Assembly: GCF_050947875.1 (NCBI RefSeq)
Contig: NC_134574.1
Coordinates: forward strand, 152,436,934-152,500,933
DNA: 64,000 nucleotides
Source of the DNA: Dermacentor variabilis
Taxonomy: Eukaryota; Arthropoda; Arachnida; Ixodida; Ixodidae
Direction: 5' to 3'
Part shown: one piece after another, positions 9,217-21,686 of the stretch
How positions within the stretch are numbered: position 1 is the first letter of the stretch
How the letters are laid out: each line of letters begins with the position of its first letter
Translations under genes and position numbers: made by a program
Notes under the pieces: generated by a model
The model's input: only the letters and a program-made list of their open reading frames with translations
Database searches by the model: none
Told to the model about the DNA's origin: nothing

Positions 9217-11351
9217 TCTAGTGTCCCTGTATATGTTCCCGCAGGGAGCAGAGTTGCGCATAGGCCCGTCACTATGTTCCAGCTATGCAGTGAAACCAGT
9301 CCTTCTGCGCGCAGGAGGCAAATGCCGCGCGGTGTCCCGTTTGCTTTTTCGTCTGGTGGTCGCGAGCTACATGCGCCAGTTCACAAGCGCTGAGGAAGGT
9401 GCCACTTTTTAATGTAGGCTACGTTCGAACTATTGGTGTAGCTGGAATGTGGTAGGGCTCCAACCCGCCTAAATTTTGTTTGTATGTAGATATATACATA
9501 TATACAAACACACGCATGAACGTACATATAGGGGGTAGGACCCCCTTCGATCCCCCGAAATGAAATCCTGGCTACGCCCCTGGCTCGAACTGCTCAAAAG
9601 CTCGCGTGCGAACGCGTTGCACCTTGCAACAAAAAGAGGTGCAATGTTTTCCAGCATGCATATAAAGTTTACTCGCCGAGGCCGGAAGGCAAGAAACGTT
9701 TTAAAGGCTGTGTAAAGAAAATTTGACACACGTAAAGTGGACAATTATGTGAGCGCATTTTGACTGCCGAAACCATCCGATCAATTATCGTCGCGAAGAG
9801 AACTGCCGTACCTGCAGTTATGTCAAGGAACGTTAACAGAGCGTAATTTATCAGTAACCGTCGTTCACAGCATCTAAACGTTTTCGATGTATGCGGTGCC
9901 GACGCGTAGACTTAGACGCATTTCAAATGTTCACTTGCGCACATTTTATACAAAGCTTCTTTTTACGATTCATTCATAACTAATACTAACCAGGCGCTTC
10001 GTAGAAACAAGTCTTCAAGTGGAAAAGAATGCAATATGAACGAGCGTCTAGCTCAAATTTATTTCGTACAAGGGAATGGATGACCAATGGCTGCTGGCAG
10101 CAGGGTGAGAGCGCAGCTTCTTGGAACCTCGGGCGGCAGAATTCAGAGCAACTGGAAATGCAACAAGCTATTAAGGGTGACAACAAGTTGTTTTTATTGC
10201 CCTAATCAGATCAAGATGGTAAATTTGTAAAGCAATTCTTCACACGTTGCACACATAAAATGACAATGCATTTTACTGTGCCTCTGCATGCTACTCAGAC
10301 CATTAAAACGAGCAGTTGAAGGCACTGTATCAAGACAACAAAATCATTAAACCAGGCTTTGGCCACAAAGCTAGGTTGCAGAGCTTTGTGACTTATCGCA
10401 TGAGAGGCAAGGAAAGTTTACGCCATTCAACAACGTATTCAGTCCACTCCGGCCTACAGAAAACAATATTGACTAAATCAAAACGTACATCTCCAGGTAG
10501 TTTGATTGAACGACAAGTTTTTGTGCCACTGGATAATACTTACAGCTCACAAGCTAGCATACATAAAATTCACGCAGTGGGCTAATTGTATCTGCTAGTG
10601 CTTACTTTGTTTTGAACACACTGTAGTAGACCCGCATAGTCAGAACAATCGTACAAGCGAAACAACGAATTGGGCGGGTTGGTAGCTTGACATTCTTGGC
10701 GTACATGTGCAGCGCGACACAGACGTGTCGCTCAGTCATTCTACCACGTCTTTGTCGCGCTGCACATGTACGCCAAAAATCGCGCAAGTGAACAACCTCT
10801 CATACCAGGCGTAGGCATCTCAGCGTTAACAGGGGCGTTACTCGAGATAAATGCCGCTTTACGCGTAAACAAGGCGAACTCGCTTCGCATATCCTTGTCT
10901 CCTTTCGGAGCCGGCCAGTCTCGCCTTGTACGCAATAGCCGTACCAGTCACTGGCGCACGTCTGATCGTCTACAAGGCACCGTGTAAAAGACTTTGCCAC
11001 CTTACGTGCCGTTTGTGCAGTTTCGTGCGCTGCACCCTGTTGTACTGGAAGACATGTGTCAACATGATGTGTTTCGTATCGTTTCACCAAGGTCCTTGAT
11101 TTAATAGCATCGGATAGTTACTTGCAACCCGGAATCGATGAATGAAACGCAGGTCCACTGATTGCAATGTCGATGGCACTTAAGGAAACGAGTCGGCCTC
11201 GTGCCCCTAAAGTTGGCGTCTCAGTGGTGCAGTTGAACATTTGATGTCGTTTTGCTCCACGTCATAGCGCTAGGCGAATAGCGGTGCGAGCGGTGCCGTA
11301 AAAGTTATGCGCAACTCTACTCCCTGCGGGAGGATATAGAGGAACACTAGA
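9217..11351. mobile_element. 2.1-kb terminal-inverted-repeat element, copy 2
   Basis: The ends are 46-bp inverted repeats, 9217-9262 and 11306-11351, with about 41 of 46 positions matching; both share the core tcccgcagggag and end in gcgcata. The body matches copy 1 (1-2009) with indels. No transposase frame is present, so the element is non-autonomous. No target-site duplication is visible at these ends. Short ORFs reading PAGSRVAH-type peptides on both strands are translations of the terminal repeats, not genes. Confidence 0.7.
10696..10776. repeat. 32-bp near-perfect hairpin inside TIR element
   Basis: Arms 10696-10727 and 10745-10776 match at 31 of 32 positions (ttggcgtacatgtgcagcgc and inverse) around a 17-base loop. 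The homologous site in copy 1 (1334-1415) is a weaker version of the same fold. Confidence 0.85.
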
Positions 11352-13957
11352 GCATTCAGCGTGCTCCTTCGTACCTTCGCCGGCGGCGTATAAGGAAAAC
11401 ATATCCCTTGGGCACCAGGGGGACAGAGTTGCGCGCCTATTGGCTCTCGCTAAAAGCCACTTCCGCTTGCATGGTCGGACCCAGGGCCCCAGCCTACGAC
11501 GTTGCCTCCGATATTTAAGTTTGTTTACGCTCCTACGCTGGGCGGTCGCCGCCGTGAACGCGGTGCAGCAGTGGGCCCGCACGCCCATTTGGTGATAAGA
11601 ACACGTATAACTTACATTGTGGTGTATCCGAGGCAAGTGAAGCAACTTGAAATGCTTAAGAAACGCCTGTGCAACGTTGCGAAAGAGTTGTGTGCAGGCC
11701 TTCGACCACGCAACGCTTCGCTGCCGAAAGCAGCGTCGCTCTGTTTTCAATGAAGCCGGAACAGCATTCATGTGGAAAGTGGACACGCTCCACTGCGACA
11801 AGAAAGACGGCGGTATGATAATGGATCCAAGTGTTTAGGCCAGAACAGTAACGACGACAGGGCAAGTTCTTCTTGTAGTTGAAGGTCCATATTTGCGAGA
11901 ACGCTATGCAAGTGCGATCAGCAGGTAAGATTTAACGCCGCATACGTTGCGCGGAACGCGCACTTGTCCAAAATAATTCGACGCCAAACAGAGTGACCAA
12001 TTGCAGGCCATGCGGAATAAGAAGCGCCTATATAATTGCAGATGTGCGTCCATAAACCTTCAAAGCATGCTTCAAACCATAAGCACTTTCCTGCTACCGC
12101 GCATGCGGCTTAGCTCTGATGTCCCATTCTTAGTGGGATACGATTAGCATATACCCGCTGTGAGGGAAGGAAAAGCGCGCGGCCAGCACGCAATTATCTC
12201 GCCTCTCGTGGGAATAAAGCATATACAAAGGGGCAAACTCTACTGAAACACCCGAGCCATTCTTCAGTTATGAAAAAAAGGAAAACGGTAATTTCTGATG
12301 GCTTAACCGCATCTGTGTAATGCGGCGAAGCATCCGGTGTATTGCAGTGAAGCGAGTGAGAATCGGCGCGCATACGCATGTAAGCAACACGTTATCATAA
12401 AAACTGTAAATCTCACTTGGCCACGCTTGTAGCCCTTAGTATTATTTCAGGCGCTGACCTGAGTTATTCCAGGTGCTCACCTGAGGCCTTCGCGCTGAAA
12501 CGTACAGTGTGTTGCAGTGAAGTGTAGAGAGAATTTGCGCGCGTAGTAAGTGTCAGCAACATGTTACAAAAACCGGAAACCCCACTGGGCCGTGGTTGTA
12601 GTCTTTATTATTATCCAAGGTACGCGCTTCCGTCTGCCTGTATTAGATTTCTTTTCGCGTGCTATACAATTTTACCGCAGTACAAATTAGTGAGGTGGAG
12701 AAGCATCTTAAAGCACATTCGCCAGCATGAAATGCGTTTCTTCTTGTACGTCTTTTTATACGTTAATTTATGCACTAAATCGTGAAGCAGGCTTGATGGC
12801 ACAATACCAACATACAAGTATACTGCTTTTCATGAAGACAACGCTATGCAACATTTGTTTGGATGAAACCATTTTCGTTTACTGCACTTGTGCGCTGACA
12901 TATACAATGAAGTCAAGCTTACTTCACTGTGCTTTGAGAATTAAGAGCAATGTAAGAAGTGCTTCCCTGTGAGCCCAGTTTCTTCTAGGGTATTTGAGGG
13001 ATCTCAGAGTTATAATACCATGTGTAGAAACATTATGCTGCCATCAATTGGATAACCTCTCCGCTTGCTTATTTTGGCAAATGGTTTCTCTGAGGTGTCT
13101 CGTTAGCGTACGAGATGTGGGTCAAGTATTTCCGCTTGCGCTCGTAACCGCAAGGTAATATAGAATCCTGCGCCTTTTCACGTTATATGCGTTGTTTGAA
13201 CAAGCATTGGTTTCAAAAAATTCTGTCTAGACAATGCAAATAAAACCAAGGCATGTATATATATCCAAAATGAGGGGGGATTTAGAAAGTGTATGCTCCG
13301 GTTTCTGATTTCATTTCATGGACGCTATTTTGCATCATTTGTGATCTGGTAGGTATGGTTCTTGTTCTTTTTTTCTTTTTTAGAGGGGAGGGAGGGAGGG
13401 TTATACGCGTTTGATGATGGTGAACGTGCTTTAAAAAGCTTATCCGCAATACTTCTATGTACTGCGATAAAATTGTATAGCAAGAGAAAAGAAAAATAAT
13501 ACCAGCAGGCGGAGGCCTCAGGTGCGCAGCGGAGATAACAGTAAAGACTACAAACGTGGCCCAGTGCTGTTTCCAGTTTTGAAGCGAAAAGCTTCACTAC
13601 GCTAGTCAACACCGCGCTTCGCGCGAGCCTGCGTATGTCGAAATTGGCTCCGTACGCGTGTTCGGAGTCGGCGCAGGGGGCCTCTGCCGCGTGCTATGCG
13701 TCATCGTTTGACGTTCGCCGAAAGCGCGTGTTTATCGCGGAGGCCAACTATATAACCGCTTGCCAGAGAATAGGCGTGCGCATTCAACATGGAAAGAGAA
13801 GAGCGTGATACTACCGATACAGAGAGCTGTGTTTATGGCTATACAGAAATCGCAGGACAATGTGCCCAACAATGATGAATAAAGAAGTTTAATAATCCTG
13901 CATAACTTATGGTATATATCATTGATAAGCAATTTGCATAACTACGCAAGGCACACT

Positions 13958-14162
13958 TATAGCATATCCATAAGCGAAACCGTAAGCATAACCATAGGCT
14001 AAATCATAAAGCATAACCATAAGCTAAACCGTAAGCATATCCATAACTTAAACCATAAGCATATCCATAAGTTAAACCGTAAGCATGTCCATAGGCTAAA
14101 TTTTAAAGCATATCCATGAGCTAAACCGTAAGTATATCCATAGGCTAAATCCTAAAGGAAGA
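13958..14162. repeat. 24-25-bp minisatellite, about 8 units
   Basis: Units of the type agcatatccataagctaaac plus gta repeat with small variation. A further 1.5 units lie beyond the SINE at 14404-14431, so the array was probably interrupted by, or grew next to, the SINE insertion. Confidence 0.85.
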
Positions 14163-14164
14163 AA

Positions 14165-14395
14165 CATTATGGTGTTTTACGTACCAAAACCACTTTCTGA
14201 TTATGAGGCACGCCGTCGTGGAGGACTCCGGAAATTTTGACCACCTGGGCTTCTTTAACGTGCACCTAAATCTAAGTACATGGGTGTTTTTGCATTTCGC
14301 CCCCATCGAACTGCGGCCGTCGTGGCCGGGATTTGATCCTGCGACCTCGTGCTCAGTAGCCTAACACCATAGCCGCTGAGCAACCACGGCGGGTT
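14165..14395 (-). mobile_element. Ruka-type SINE inside minisatellite
   Basis: Minus-strand copy with the tail-side block tggtgttttacgtaccaaaa at 14170 and the tRNA-like head ending ccacggcggg near 14384-14393. The head has more changes (for example atttgatcctgcgac in the B-box region) than the copies at 6-7 kb. Flanking duplication is masked by the repeat array. Confidence 0.88.
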
Positions 14396-15530
14396 AACTC
14401 GTGAAGCATAACCATAAGCTAAACCATAAGAATCACCGAACCTTTTCGCTTCGAGATATCCAGGCTTAATCTTAGCTAAGCCCCAGTCATATTTTTTTTT
14501 ATATTAACGTGTTGTATGCGCTGCGAATGCGCGCAAATTCTCACTCGCTTCGCTGCAATACACTGAACGCTTCGCCGCATTACTCAGATGCCCTCAAGCC
14601 ATCAAAATCACAGTTTTCCTTTCTTTTTCATTACTAAAGAATGGTGGCATGCTCTTAAAGCTTGGCACCAATAAAGCATAGACCCTTCGGTCTAAGCTTT
14701 GTTCCAATAAGAGGTGAGAAAGTTATGTATTGGCCACGCGCTTTCACATCACGCATAGCGGATATAAGGAAATCATATCCCACGAAGAATGGAGCGTCAG
14801 AGCTAAGCCGCATGCGCGGCAGCAGGAGATTGCGTGTGGTTTGAAGCATGCTTTCAAGGCTTATGGACGCCCATTTGCAAATATATATACGCGCTTCCCA
14901 TTCCGCCTAGCATGCACTCAGTCACTCTGTGTGGCGTCGAATTATTTTGTACCAGTGGGCGCTCCGCCTAAAGTATGCGGCGTTAAGTCTGACCTGCTGA
15001 TCGTACTAGCGTTCTCAGAAATATGAACTATAAATTGCAACAAAAATTTACCGCGTCCTCATTATTGTTGCGACCGAAACACATGGCCCCATGATCATGC
15101 TGTCTTCCTCTTCCTTCTCGCTGTGGCTAGTGTCCACTTTCCATATGAATGCTTTTTAAGCGTCGTTGAAAACAGGGCGACGTGCCTTTCGGCAGCGAAG
15201 CGTAGCGTTGTTAAAGGTCTGCAGAAAACCCTTGCGCAACGTTGCACAAGCGTATCTTTAAGCATTTAAAGTTCCTTCACGTGCCTCGGATGCACCACAA
15301 TGCAAGTGATGTGTGCTCTTATCACCAAATGGGCGTCAGTACCAACTGCTGCATCGCGTTCACGTCGGCGGCGGCCCAGCGTCGGAGCGTTAGCAAACTT
15401 AAATCTTGGAGGCAACGTCGGAGGCCGCGGCCCTGGGTGCCGCCATGCTAGCGGAAGTGTCCTGCGGCGAGAGCGAATAGGCGCGCAGCTCTGACTCTCC
15501 CGCGCCCAGGAGATATGTTCTCCTTATACG

Positions 15531-16249
15531 GAACCAGGCTAGCACTAAAATTGAGTTTCATAACACAATTTCCATTCCACGTTCAGTAATCACACAGAGA
15601 ATATCTACGCCTTCGTTCAGGCGCAGACGTGGGTTTTCGGGTTGGTGTTTCCTGCTGCGTTTGGTGCAAGAACATGGCTAGGAGCAGGCACCGATTATGC
15701 GCCAATCACGGCCAATAAACACACATCATTACTTCGGAAGATGACGCCGGGAACAAGCATGGCGATCATCTCATTGTGATGACAGGACTACTTTGCTGCA
15801 GCCGAATAGTCCGTACGCGGTGAGGGTAGTATATTGTCTTGTTGATAGGTCATCTTGTAATTTGTTTTACCGCAGGCAGAACGACATCGACACACAAGGC
15901 ACATGAGACAACACACAGTGCTGAACAGCCAGCCACGAATAGCTGTTCATGTACGCCATGTCTTTTCGCACTGAACTTCAGGTACCGCCTTCAAAGCAAA
16001 TTTAAACTTTAAAACGTCTTGAATTTACAAAATAAGCGTCGATGATATTATAAGGCACACGTTTTTTTCATTACTTTCAATGAAATATGCTGCGTGTGCC
16101 ACAAAAGCTGGCGTCGTGCAGCCCTGGGCATCGCATCACTTCCATTGTTGACATTGCAATCGCGTGAAATGAGCCGTCTAAAAATCGCATTGCGACTGGA
16201 CCGATTCTTTTTTCCGCTCCATTCTCAGCATGTTAAGGAGTCCTTAAAT
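15531..16249. other. no feature recognised
   Basis: Single-copy-looking sequence without a supported gene, repeat or motif. Confidence 0.5.
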
Positions 16250-16465
16250 TGCGAACAAACGCGGATTTATTAACATAAGATATATACTCCACAGTGTGAC
16301 AGTCATAGTTTGAGGGGAAATACTGTAACATTGATCGAGTGCGTACGACAACTGTGCTACCCAAATCGAGTAACGATCCACCAAGCGCCAGAACGAGAAG
16401 TCACAGAAGCAAGGATCTCACGAAGCCAGCTTGCAGTGGTCCTGTCAGCATCTTCTACGAGGCGC
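16250..16465 (-). CDS. candidate terminal exon with poly(A) signal, unrecognised
   Basis: Reading the minus strand, a pyrimidine-rich stretch leads to a possible acceptor (tgcctctag) and an exon from 16465. It encodes RRLVEDADRTTASWLREILA followed by about 15 more residues and a TAG at 16359-16357. An AATAAA lies at 16271-16266, some 86 bases after the stop, where a poly(A) signal belongs. The peptide is not one I know. The case rests only on the order acceptor, frame, stop, poly(A) signal, any part of which can be chance. Confidence 0.22.
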
Positions 16466-16569
16466 CTAGAGGCATAAAGGTCGGTAAAAAAGGTAAAAAA
16501 TAGCGAACACATGGCTATCAAAATTGATGGGAAGCCACCAAGTGCGTTTTTCTCGCACACGTTAGCCAT

Positions 16570-19500
16570 ATAGTAGCTCGTTTATAAGGATCATTGATAA
16601 ATCCTAATTGTAAACCTAATATTCGCGAACGAGCCTATAAAAATTTACTTGCCATCCAGGCCGTGCGAAAGTGGATCTCCTGCGAAGCTATCGGAAACCA
16701 CATATACAGCTGTTGAGGGGGATATGGAATTCTTTATTGCTTTAGAGTAATGGTAGTAATAGTAATTTATAGTGATAGCAGTAATGGCAATTTTGTCAGC
16801 ACGCTGCTGCTGGCCGTATTGCCGTTAATGTTTCCCTTAGCCGCTCTTCATATTGATGCTGCTCATCGGCACTCCTAACTATGCGTTGCCTACCCACAGC
16901 CGTGCTGCCACAACAATGAAATCAGTTGCTAGGCTGATTTTCTTATTTATGAAATGCTCGTGACGTCACTCCACACGTCGCAAGCTACATTCCTCTGCGG
17001 CAGCTTGCGCAACAGTAATCTGTGCCGGGAAGCGTATGCGGGGAGCTCTACATGCTTCGCATTGTTATCAAGAACGCTTTATCATCAATTATGTAGTGCG
17101 GATGATTGTTTTGTGCTTGTTCTTTATTGGAAAGAATGCTGTTCTGTATGTTGCATGCGTGATTCCGAACAACGTGTGCACTTTTCGCTTCATCTTGCCG
17201 AGTGCTTGAAGCCTCTGCCGTACGGGGATACGAACTGCAACCCTGCACTGCCGCCGGGATTGGCCCACGTTCTCGTTGTGGGATGCAGACACGAAGAATG
17301 CCGACCACCGAGAGGCTAACAGCTTTGCTGTAATGCTTCATGAACTCGCTAGGTCGGTCGGTTGGTCGGTCGGTCGGTCGGTCGGTCGGTAACGCCTCTT
17401 CACCCAGAGTCAAGGCCTTATCAATTGCACCTCCTAACTGAAACATTGATAAATGTTGTGTGGGGTCACAGTGAACTACATTAGCACTATTAGTGGGCGT
17501 ACACACTAGTGCTACCATGTAAGTGCTTCCTCTCCAAACACCTAGTCTCTATCGTCACAGCTGTTCTTCGTGCTTTGCATCCACCCGCTTAAGCTGTGTG
17601 AGAAACACCCCGTTATGTCTGCTCACTGAAACGCCGGTGCCAACAAACCTGAATAAAATGGAAAAAAGCTAGGTTCATGGGTTATGCCCGAGGGACTGTA
17701 ATGAGATAGCATCATCAGGCCTGGCCCACACACGCCTTTAAATTCGCCGCTTCAATGATAGGCTTCCATTACAAACCACGGTTAAGCTCTTGCAAGCCCG
17801 GTGCATATTGTGCACTAGTTTTATGACCAGCGAACCAATTCACAACCTTTGATTACACTTTGATTACACTGGATTGGCCCAGTTAAATCGGCGAGCCAGG
17901 CGAATCACCTTTCCCAGGAAGTTAGGTTAAAAAAATTGTGCAGAAAGCATTGACGGTCAATGTCACTGTAAGCGATTAGCCCGAAAAAACGAATGTACAA
18001 ATAAATATATCATTTGCCGATTCCGACATCGCTCACTAACACACCACGAAGGCGGACAAAAGTGGCAAAGCAAGCTGTTCGCTTTAAAAGGCTTACACAA
18101 TTTCTCGGATACACGCCAAGTCTCTTTCTTTTTTAAATCATCTCCAACATCGGCGCAGCTTACTTGGCTGGACAGCCGTCATGCCGAATTGCGCAAATGT
18201 AGGCGAAGGAAAGTTTCGCTTTTAAAACACAAATGGCATTTAACTGCTTCCCAGTGAAAAAATAAACAGAATGACAGAGACGGACACCAATTTAACACAA
18301 ATGCTATATAATTGCGTCCCAGTTAAACATTAGCCGTAGAATGGCAGGAATGAAAACAAGTCTGAAGGAAAAAGCATCGAGCACCATGAGCTGTAGCTCC
18401 ATTAATTCTCAGGTTTTTTTGTTCCGCAAATGTTCGACGCGTTGAAACCACTGTAACAGAAAAAGAAAACAAACACCTCAGCATCCAGTTTTCCCGATTA
18501 ATAACAGAAACGTGAAAATAAACGCGAAAGTAAAGTTAATCGCTTCATATCAGGGCCGGCGTGAATTGACTTCCACTCCAGCTGCATTTGTACGCTTGCA
18601 TAATTTAGTAACGTGTTCTTGGCGTTCAACAATAACTCTTTGCTCGACAAGAGTATGCACACGAAAGATTGTATTCGGCCGCAAATTTGGCCCCTACCTT
18701 TCAGTAGTCTACATCGTAGGGCAGGTTGTTTGATAATAAGTACAAAATATTTATTAGAAATGGACACACATGAATATGTACGTGAGCAGAAGACAACATA
18801 TGAAATATAAATAAAACCGAACGCATGTAAAATTATAAAACCTGGTCATTCTTTCATACACTCTCTCAAATAAAAGGTACTGCAGCATCACTAGTGCATT
18901 GTGACCCCTTCGTTACAAAGTCGAGAGCTTGAAGAAAGTTCTTACTGCTGAGTTAAGCTACCTGAAAGTTACTGGTACATTTGTCAGTACAAATTGATTA
19001 GATATAACCGCCTTTTCGGAGCGATCCTGCTCAATAGGATACGCCCTTTCTGTCGATGTAGTTTGTTTTGTGTTTTCTTGTTATATTAAAAATACACACT
19101 TGATGCGGTGCTGTATCAAAGTGCACTCGGCATATCAGTGGATAAGTCCCAATTCTTCTTCGAGTTTTATATCAATTTAACTTGTGCGATCCTAAGTGCA
19201 AGCTTGGGATCGTGAAGTAACTAGAGTATAAATTAATGATTGCGCACTAACATAGAAACAGCACAAATGGTGAATGTTTAATCGCAAGTGGAATTAATTT
19301 GATCTAGTTCAATAAGTTATCGAAAGAAAAGAATCGGAGGGAAAAAAGGATATGTGGAAAAAATGAATTAGTCTCAGCATCGGTGCTCATCAGTTTTGGG
19401 TCTGGTGTGCTTACTGCGACCTTCTACGACGTATCTAACGAGGAACCTTGCCCCATCCGCTCACTCTAACCAATAATTTCGTGCAGAGCTGGACCTCACA

Positions 19501-19606
19501 CTTGCATATCGGACGCATCTGAAGGGGAGCTAATCCGCGCTAGGAACACACCTCGCCTAGCACCTCATCTGCTACCATTGATTCCTGCAGCTAATGAATG
19601 GGTGTA
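16570..19606. other. long stretch with no recognised gene
   Basis: No supported coding region. It contains a GGTC microsatellite (about 17351-17391). A frame on the minus strand (17518-17048) is opened by that repeat and reads TDRP units; I do not count it as a gene. A short motif gaccaccgagaggcta near 17302 recurs at about 31480. Confidence 0.5.
17351..17391. repeat. (GGTC)n microsatellite
   Basis: About ten tetranucleotide units with one ggtt variant. Confidence 0.9.
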
Positions 19607-19875
19607 TGCAAAACTTTATTGAAAGTCCTGAGGTATGCGACTAGGGCGCTTGGGCCACTCCCACTTTAGAAAAGTCAGGCCATGCCCGATCGCCGCATCG
19701 TGGGCCCTCTGGACAGCCAATAGTTGCTCCCCGGCATCGGGGCTTTTGATAGCGGAGGGCCACTGGTCCTCAGTAATTGGTTCCGTGCCTCGCAACGAGG
19801 AGGAATGCCAGAGAATATGGTCTAGGCTAGCGAAGTCATTGCAGTGCCTGCAAGAAGTACTGACATAAATGTCGG
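19607..19875 (-). mobile_element. 3' end of an RNase H-bearing (I-clade-like) LINE
   Basis: The minus strand reads the C-terminal part of ORF2 (LDHILWHSSS, TEDQWPSAIKS, AVQRAHDAA), matching the tail motifs seen at 48432-48626 on the same strand. The element ends near 19607 after an AATAAAG signal. It is strongly 5'-truncated: upstream of 19875 the similarity stops. A decayed fragment with no function expected. Confidence 0.65.
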
Positions 19876-20165
19876 AATAAAGCTAAGACATTTTTTTATT
19901 GCGATAGAAAGTGTACGGACACCCCAGGCGCTTTCACAATGTCTTGCTGTCACGGCATCAACATCAGCCACACGCCAGCCACACGGAATGTGTTTGGCTG
20001 CAAAAACAACCAAGTGGTCGCGCCAGTCAAGCTCAACCGGCTCCGCAGCGGAGCCTGTGCAGCATTCTACCTTCAGTTACTGTCATGAGCATCGTGCGCA
20101 CATGCACTAGCGTTTCTGGGCAGCTTGATGCACACCACGCCAAGGATACCAAGTGGGAGGTGTAA

Positions 20166-20418
20166 ATTTAAACATAAAGTGCAAATAGAGCCAACAAGTG
20201 GTCACAGTCGGTCATGATCAATGAACATGTAGGTTATATCACAGCATAAAATTACGTGTAGAACAAACAATTCAGACAGCTTGTCCGTTGTTTTTAAACA
20301 CTGTGAGAGTGTTTTCGATGCCGTCTGCTGCGATGGCTTCTGAAGTCGGCATTCGAAAATGGTTCGTTGTGACCACGTTCTGCGGGTGTCTGATTACCGT
20401 GTGCAAGCGCAGTGTGAA
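20166..20418. other. no feature recognised
   Basis: No supported gene or repeat. Confidence 0.5.
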
Positions 20419-20561
20419 GTGATCGTCTGTGTATACTTTATAGCGACGGCAGTATAGTGATCGTCTGTGTATACTTTATAGCGACGGCAGTATAGTGATC
20501 GTCTGTGTATACTTTATAGCGACGCCAGTCGCTATAAAGTATACACAGACGATCACTATAC
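20419..20561. repeat. 38-bp tandem array ending in a perfect 34-bp hairpin
   Basis: Units start at 20419, 20457 and 20495 (gtgatcgtctgtgtatactt...), with a period of 38. The third unit is immediately followed by its own inverse: 20490-20523 pairs perfectly with 20528-20561 across a 4-base loop (gcca). Partial inverse copies follow to about 20592. Confidence 0.93.
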
Positions 20562-20599
20562 ACAGATGGCACACAGAGTATACACAGACGGCACAAGAA

Positions 20600-21626
20600 A
20601 ACAAGCACTGAGGTAGAGACGACACCATAGCGCTGTGATGTCGTGTGACACCGCCCTCGTTTATGTGCGTGCACTGCTTCTCACGCCTGGACAAAAGCTT
20701 TCGAGTTTAAAGTCATCGCTTGACTTCGAGCTTTTCAATGCTGTGAGTCCTACGAAAAACTGGCAGTTTCACCGGAAGGACGAAGTGATGAGACTGATAG
20801 CAAGGTTTAGCGTTTCGCTTTCACTCCTCGGACGGTGTCCAAATTGCACCCGGGTGTGAAATCTCGTCACGACGCCGCACGCAAGGCAACTCTGGCTTGG
20901 TAGAAGGAACAGATACCCAGTCAAATACCAGACGTATCAGAACGCTGGCCGGATGATGAACGTGTCAGCGGTTGTCGTTGAAACGTATTTACTATAGCCA
21001 ACAAACTTTACGGCACATTTCTATACTAGAAATGGGAATGACGTCGCTACAAAAATCTAGGTGAAGGTTTGTAAGCTTCAAGAATGACCGTCTAGGCCCA
21101 GTAGCGTCAAATTATTCGATCAATTTATCGGATAACGCGCGCGATATCGCGAAGCGTGGCTACAGGTGTGATATACAGTTGGGCGACGTAATATCGACTA
21201 CCAGAGGATCTTGAAAGTACGCCCCATGCAAATCGGCTCGTGAGAACAATTAGGTGCGACCGTGGCTTCGTAAGTCCGTAGAGAGCGCGAAAGAAAGCTG
21301 GAAATTCCCCTGGTCCCTTTTTCTGTTTCCAAACCAGACGTAGCCATGGATAATTGGAAATGTGCCAAAGTACACCTGCATGAAAGGTACGTAGTCTCCG
21401 CTAACTTTTCAGTTCGTGTTGATGTATCTGAACAGCACTGATAATTCTCCTAGTTTCAAGAATGTACCTGTTTTTTACCTCACTTTTGACTGTCACACCG
21501 CCTTTCTCGTCTATATAATGCATCAGTGTGCTCTACAAGAGCTTGCGTTTTCAGCGTGCATTTACAACCTTCACATTTTATGGCTTATCTCTTTCTTTTG
21601 CAAATAGATACACAGGACGGTCCTGT
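20600..21626. other. no feature recognised
   Basis: No supported gene; the short ORFs here have no recognisable motif. Confidence 0.5.
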
Positions 21627-21634
21627 GACAGACG

Positions 21635-21686
<52 letters not shown>

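Larger units (their letters stand above)
11387..15530. mobile_element. giant foldback-like element with ~1.2-1.3-kb inverted arms
   Basis: Left arm 11387-12725; right arm 15530-14505 and then 13600-13425 in inverse order. Matching blocks: 11387-11830 with 15530-15120; 12000-12170 with 14930-14690; 12240-12400 with 14650-14505; 12565-12725 with 13570-13425. The outer ends read cgtataagga and its inverse tccttatacg. The loop is about 12726-13424. The right arm has an extra ~900 bp (13600-14505) holding a minisatellite and a SINE. The left arm has an internal direct repeat (about 12335-12440 and 12510-12620). No transposase frame is visible. Arms of this length fit foldback-type or long-TIR non-autonomous transposons. 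No clear target-site duplication is seen. Confidence 0.7.

Noticed and set aside
11262..11801. 179-codon minus-strand frame with PAGSRVAH-type peptide
   Set aside because: It runs from the foldback arm across the TIR end into the neighbouring element; similar peptides are encoded by the inverted terminal repeats on both strands, so it is a translation of repeats.
13958..14431. CRISPR-like spaced repeats
   Set aside because: Repeats are contiguous 24-25-bp units without unique spacers, in a eukaryotic transposon context; it is a minisatellite.
17048..17518. 156-codon minus-strand frame with TDRP repeats
   Set aside because: Opened by the GGTC microsatellite; no homology recognised outside it.
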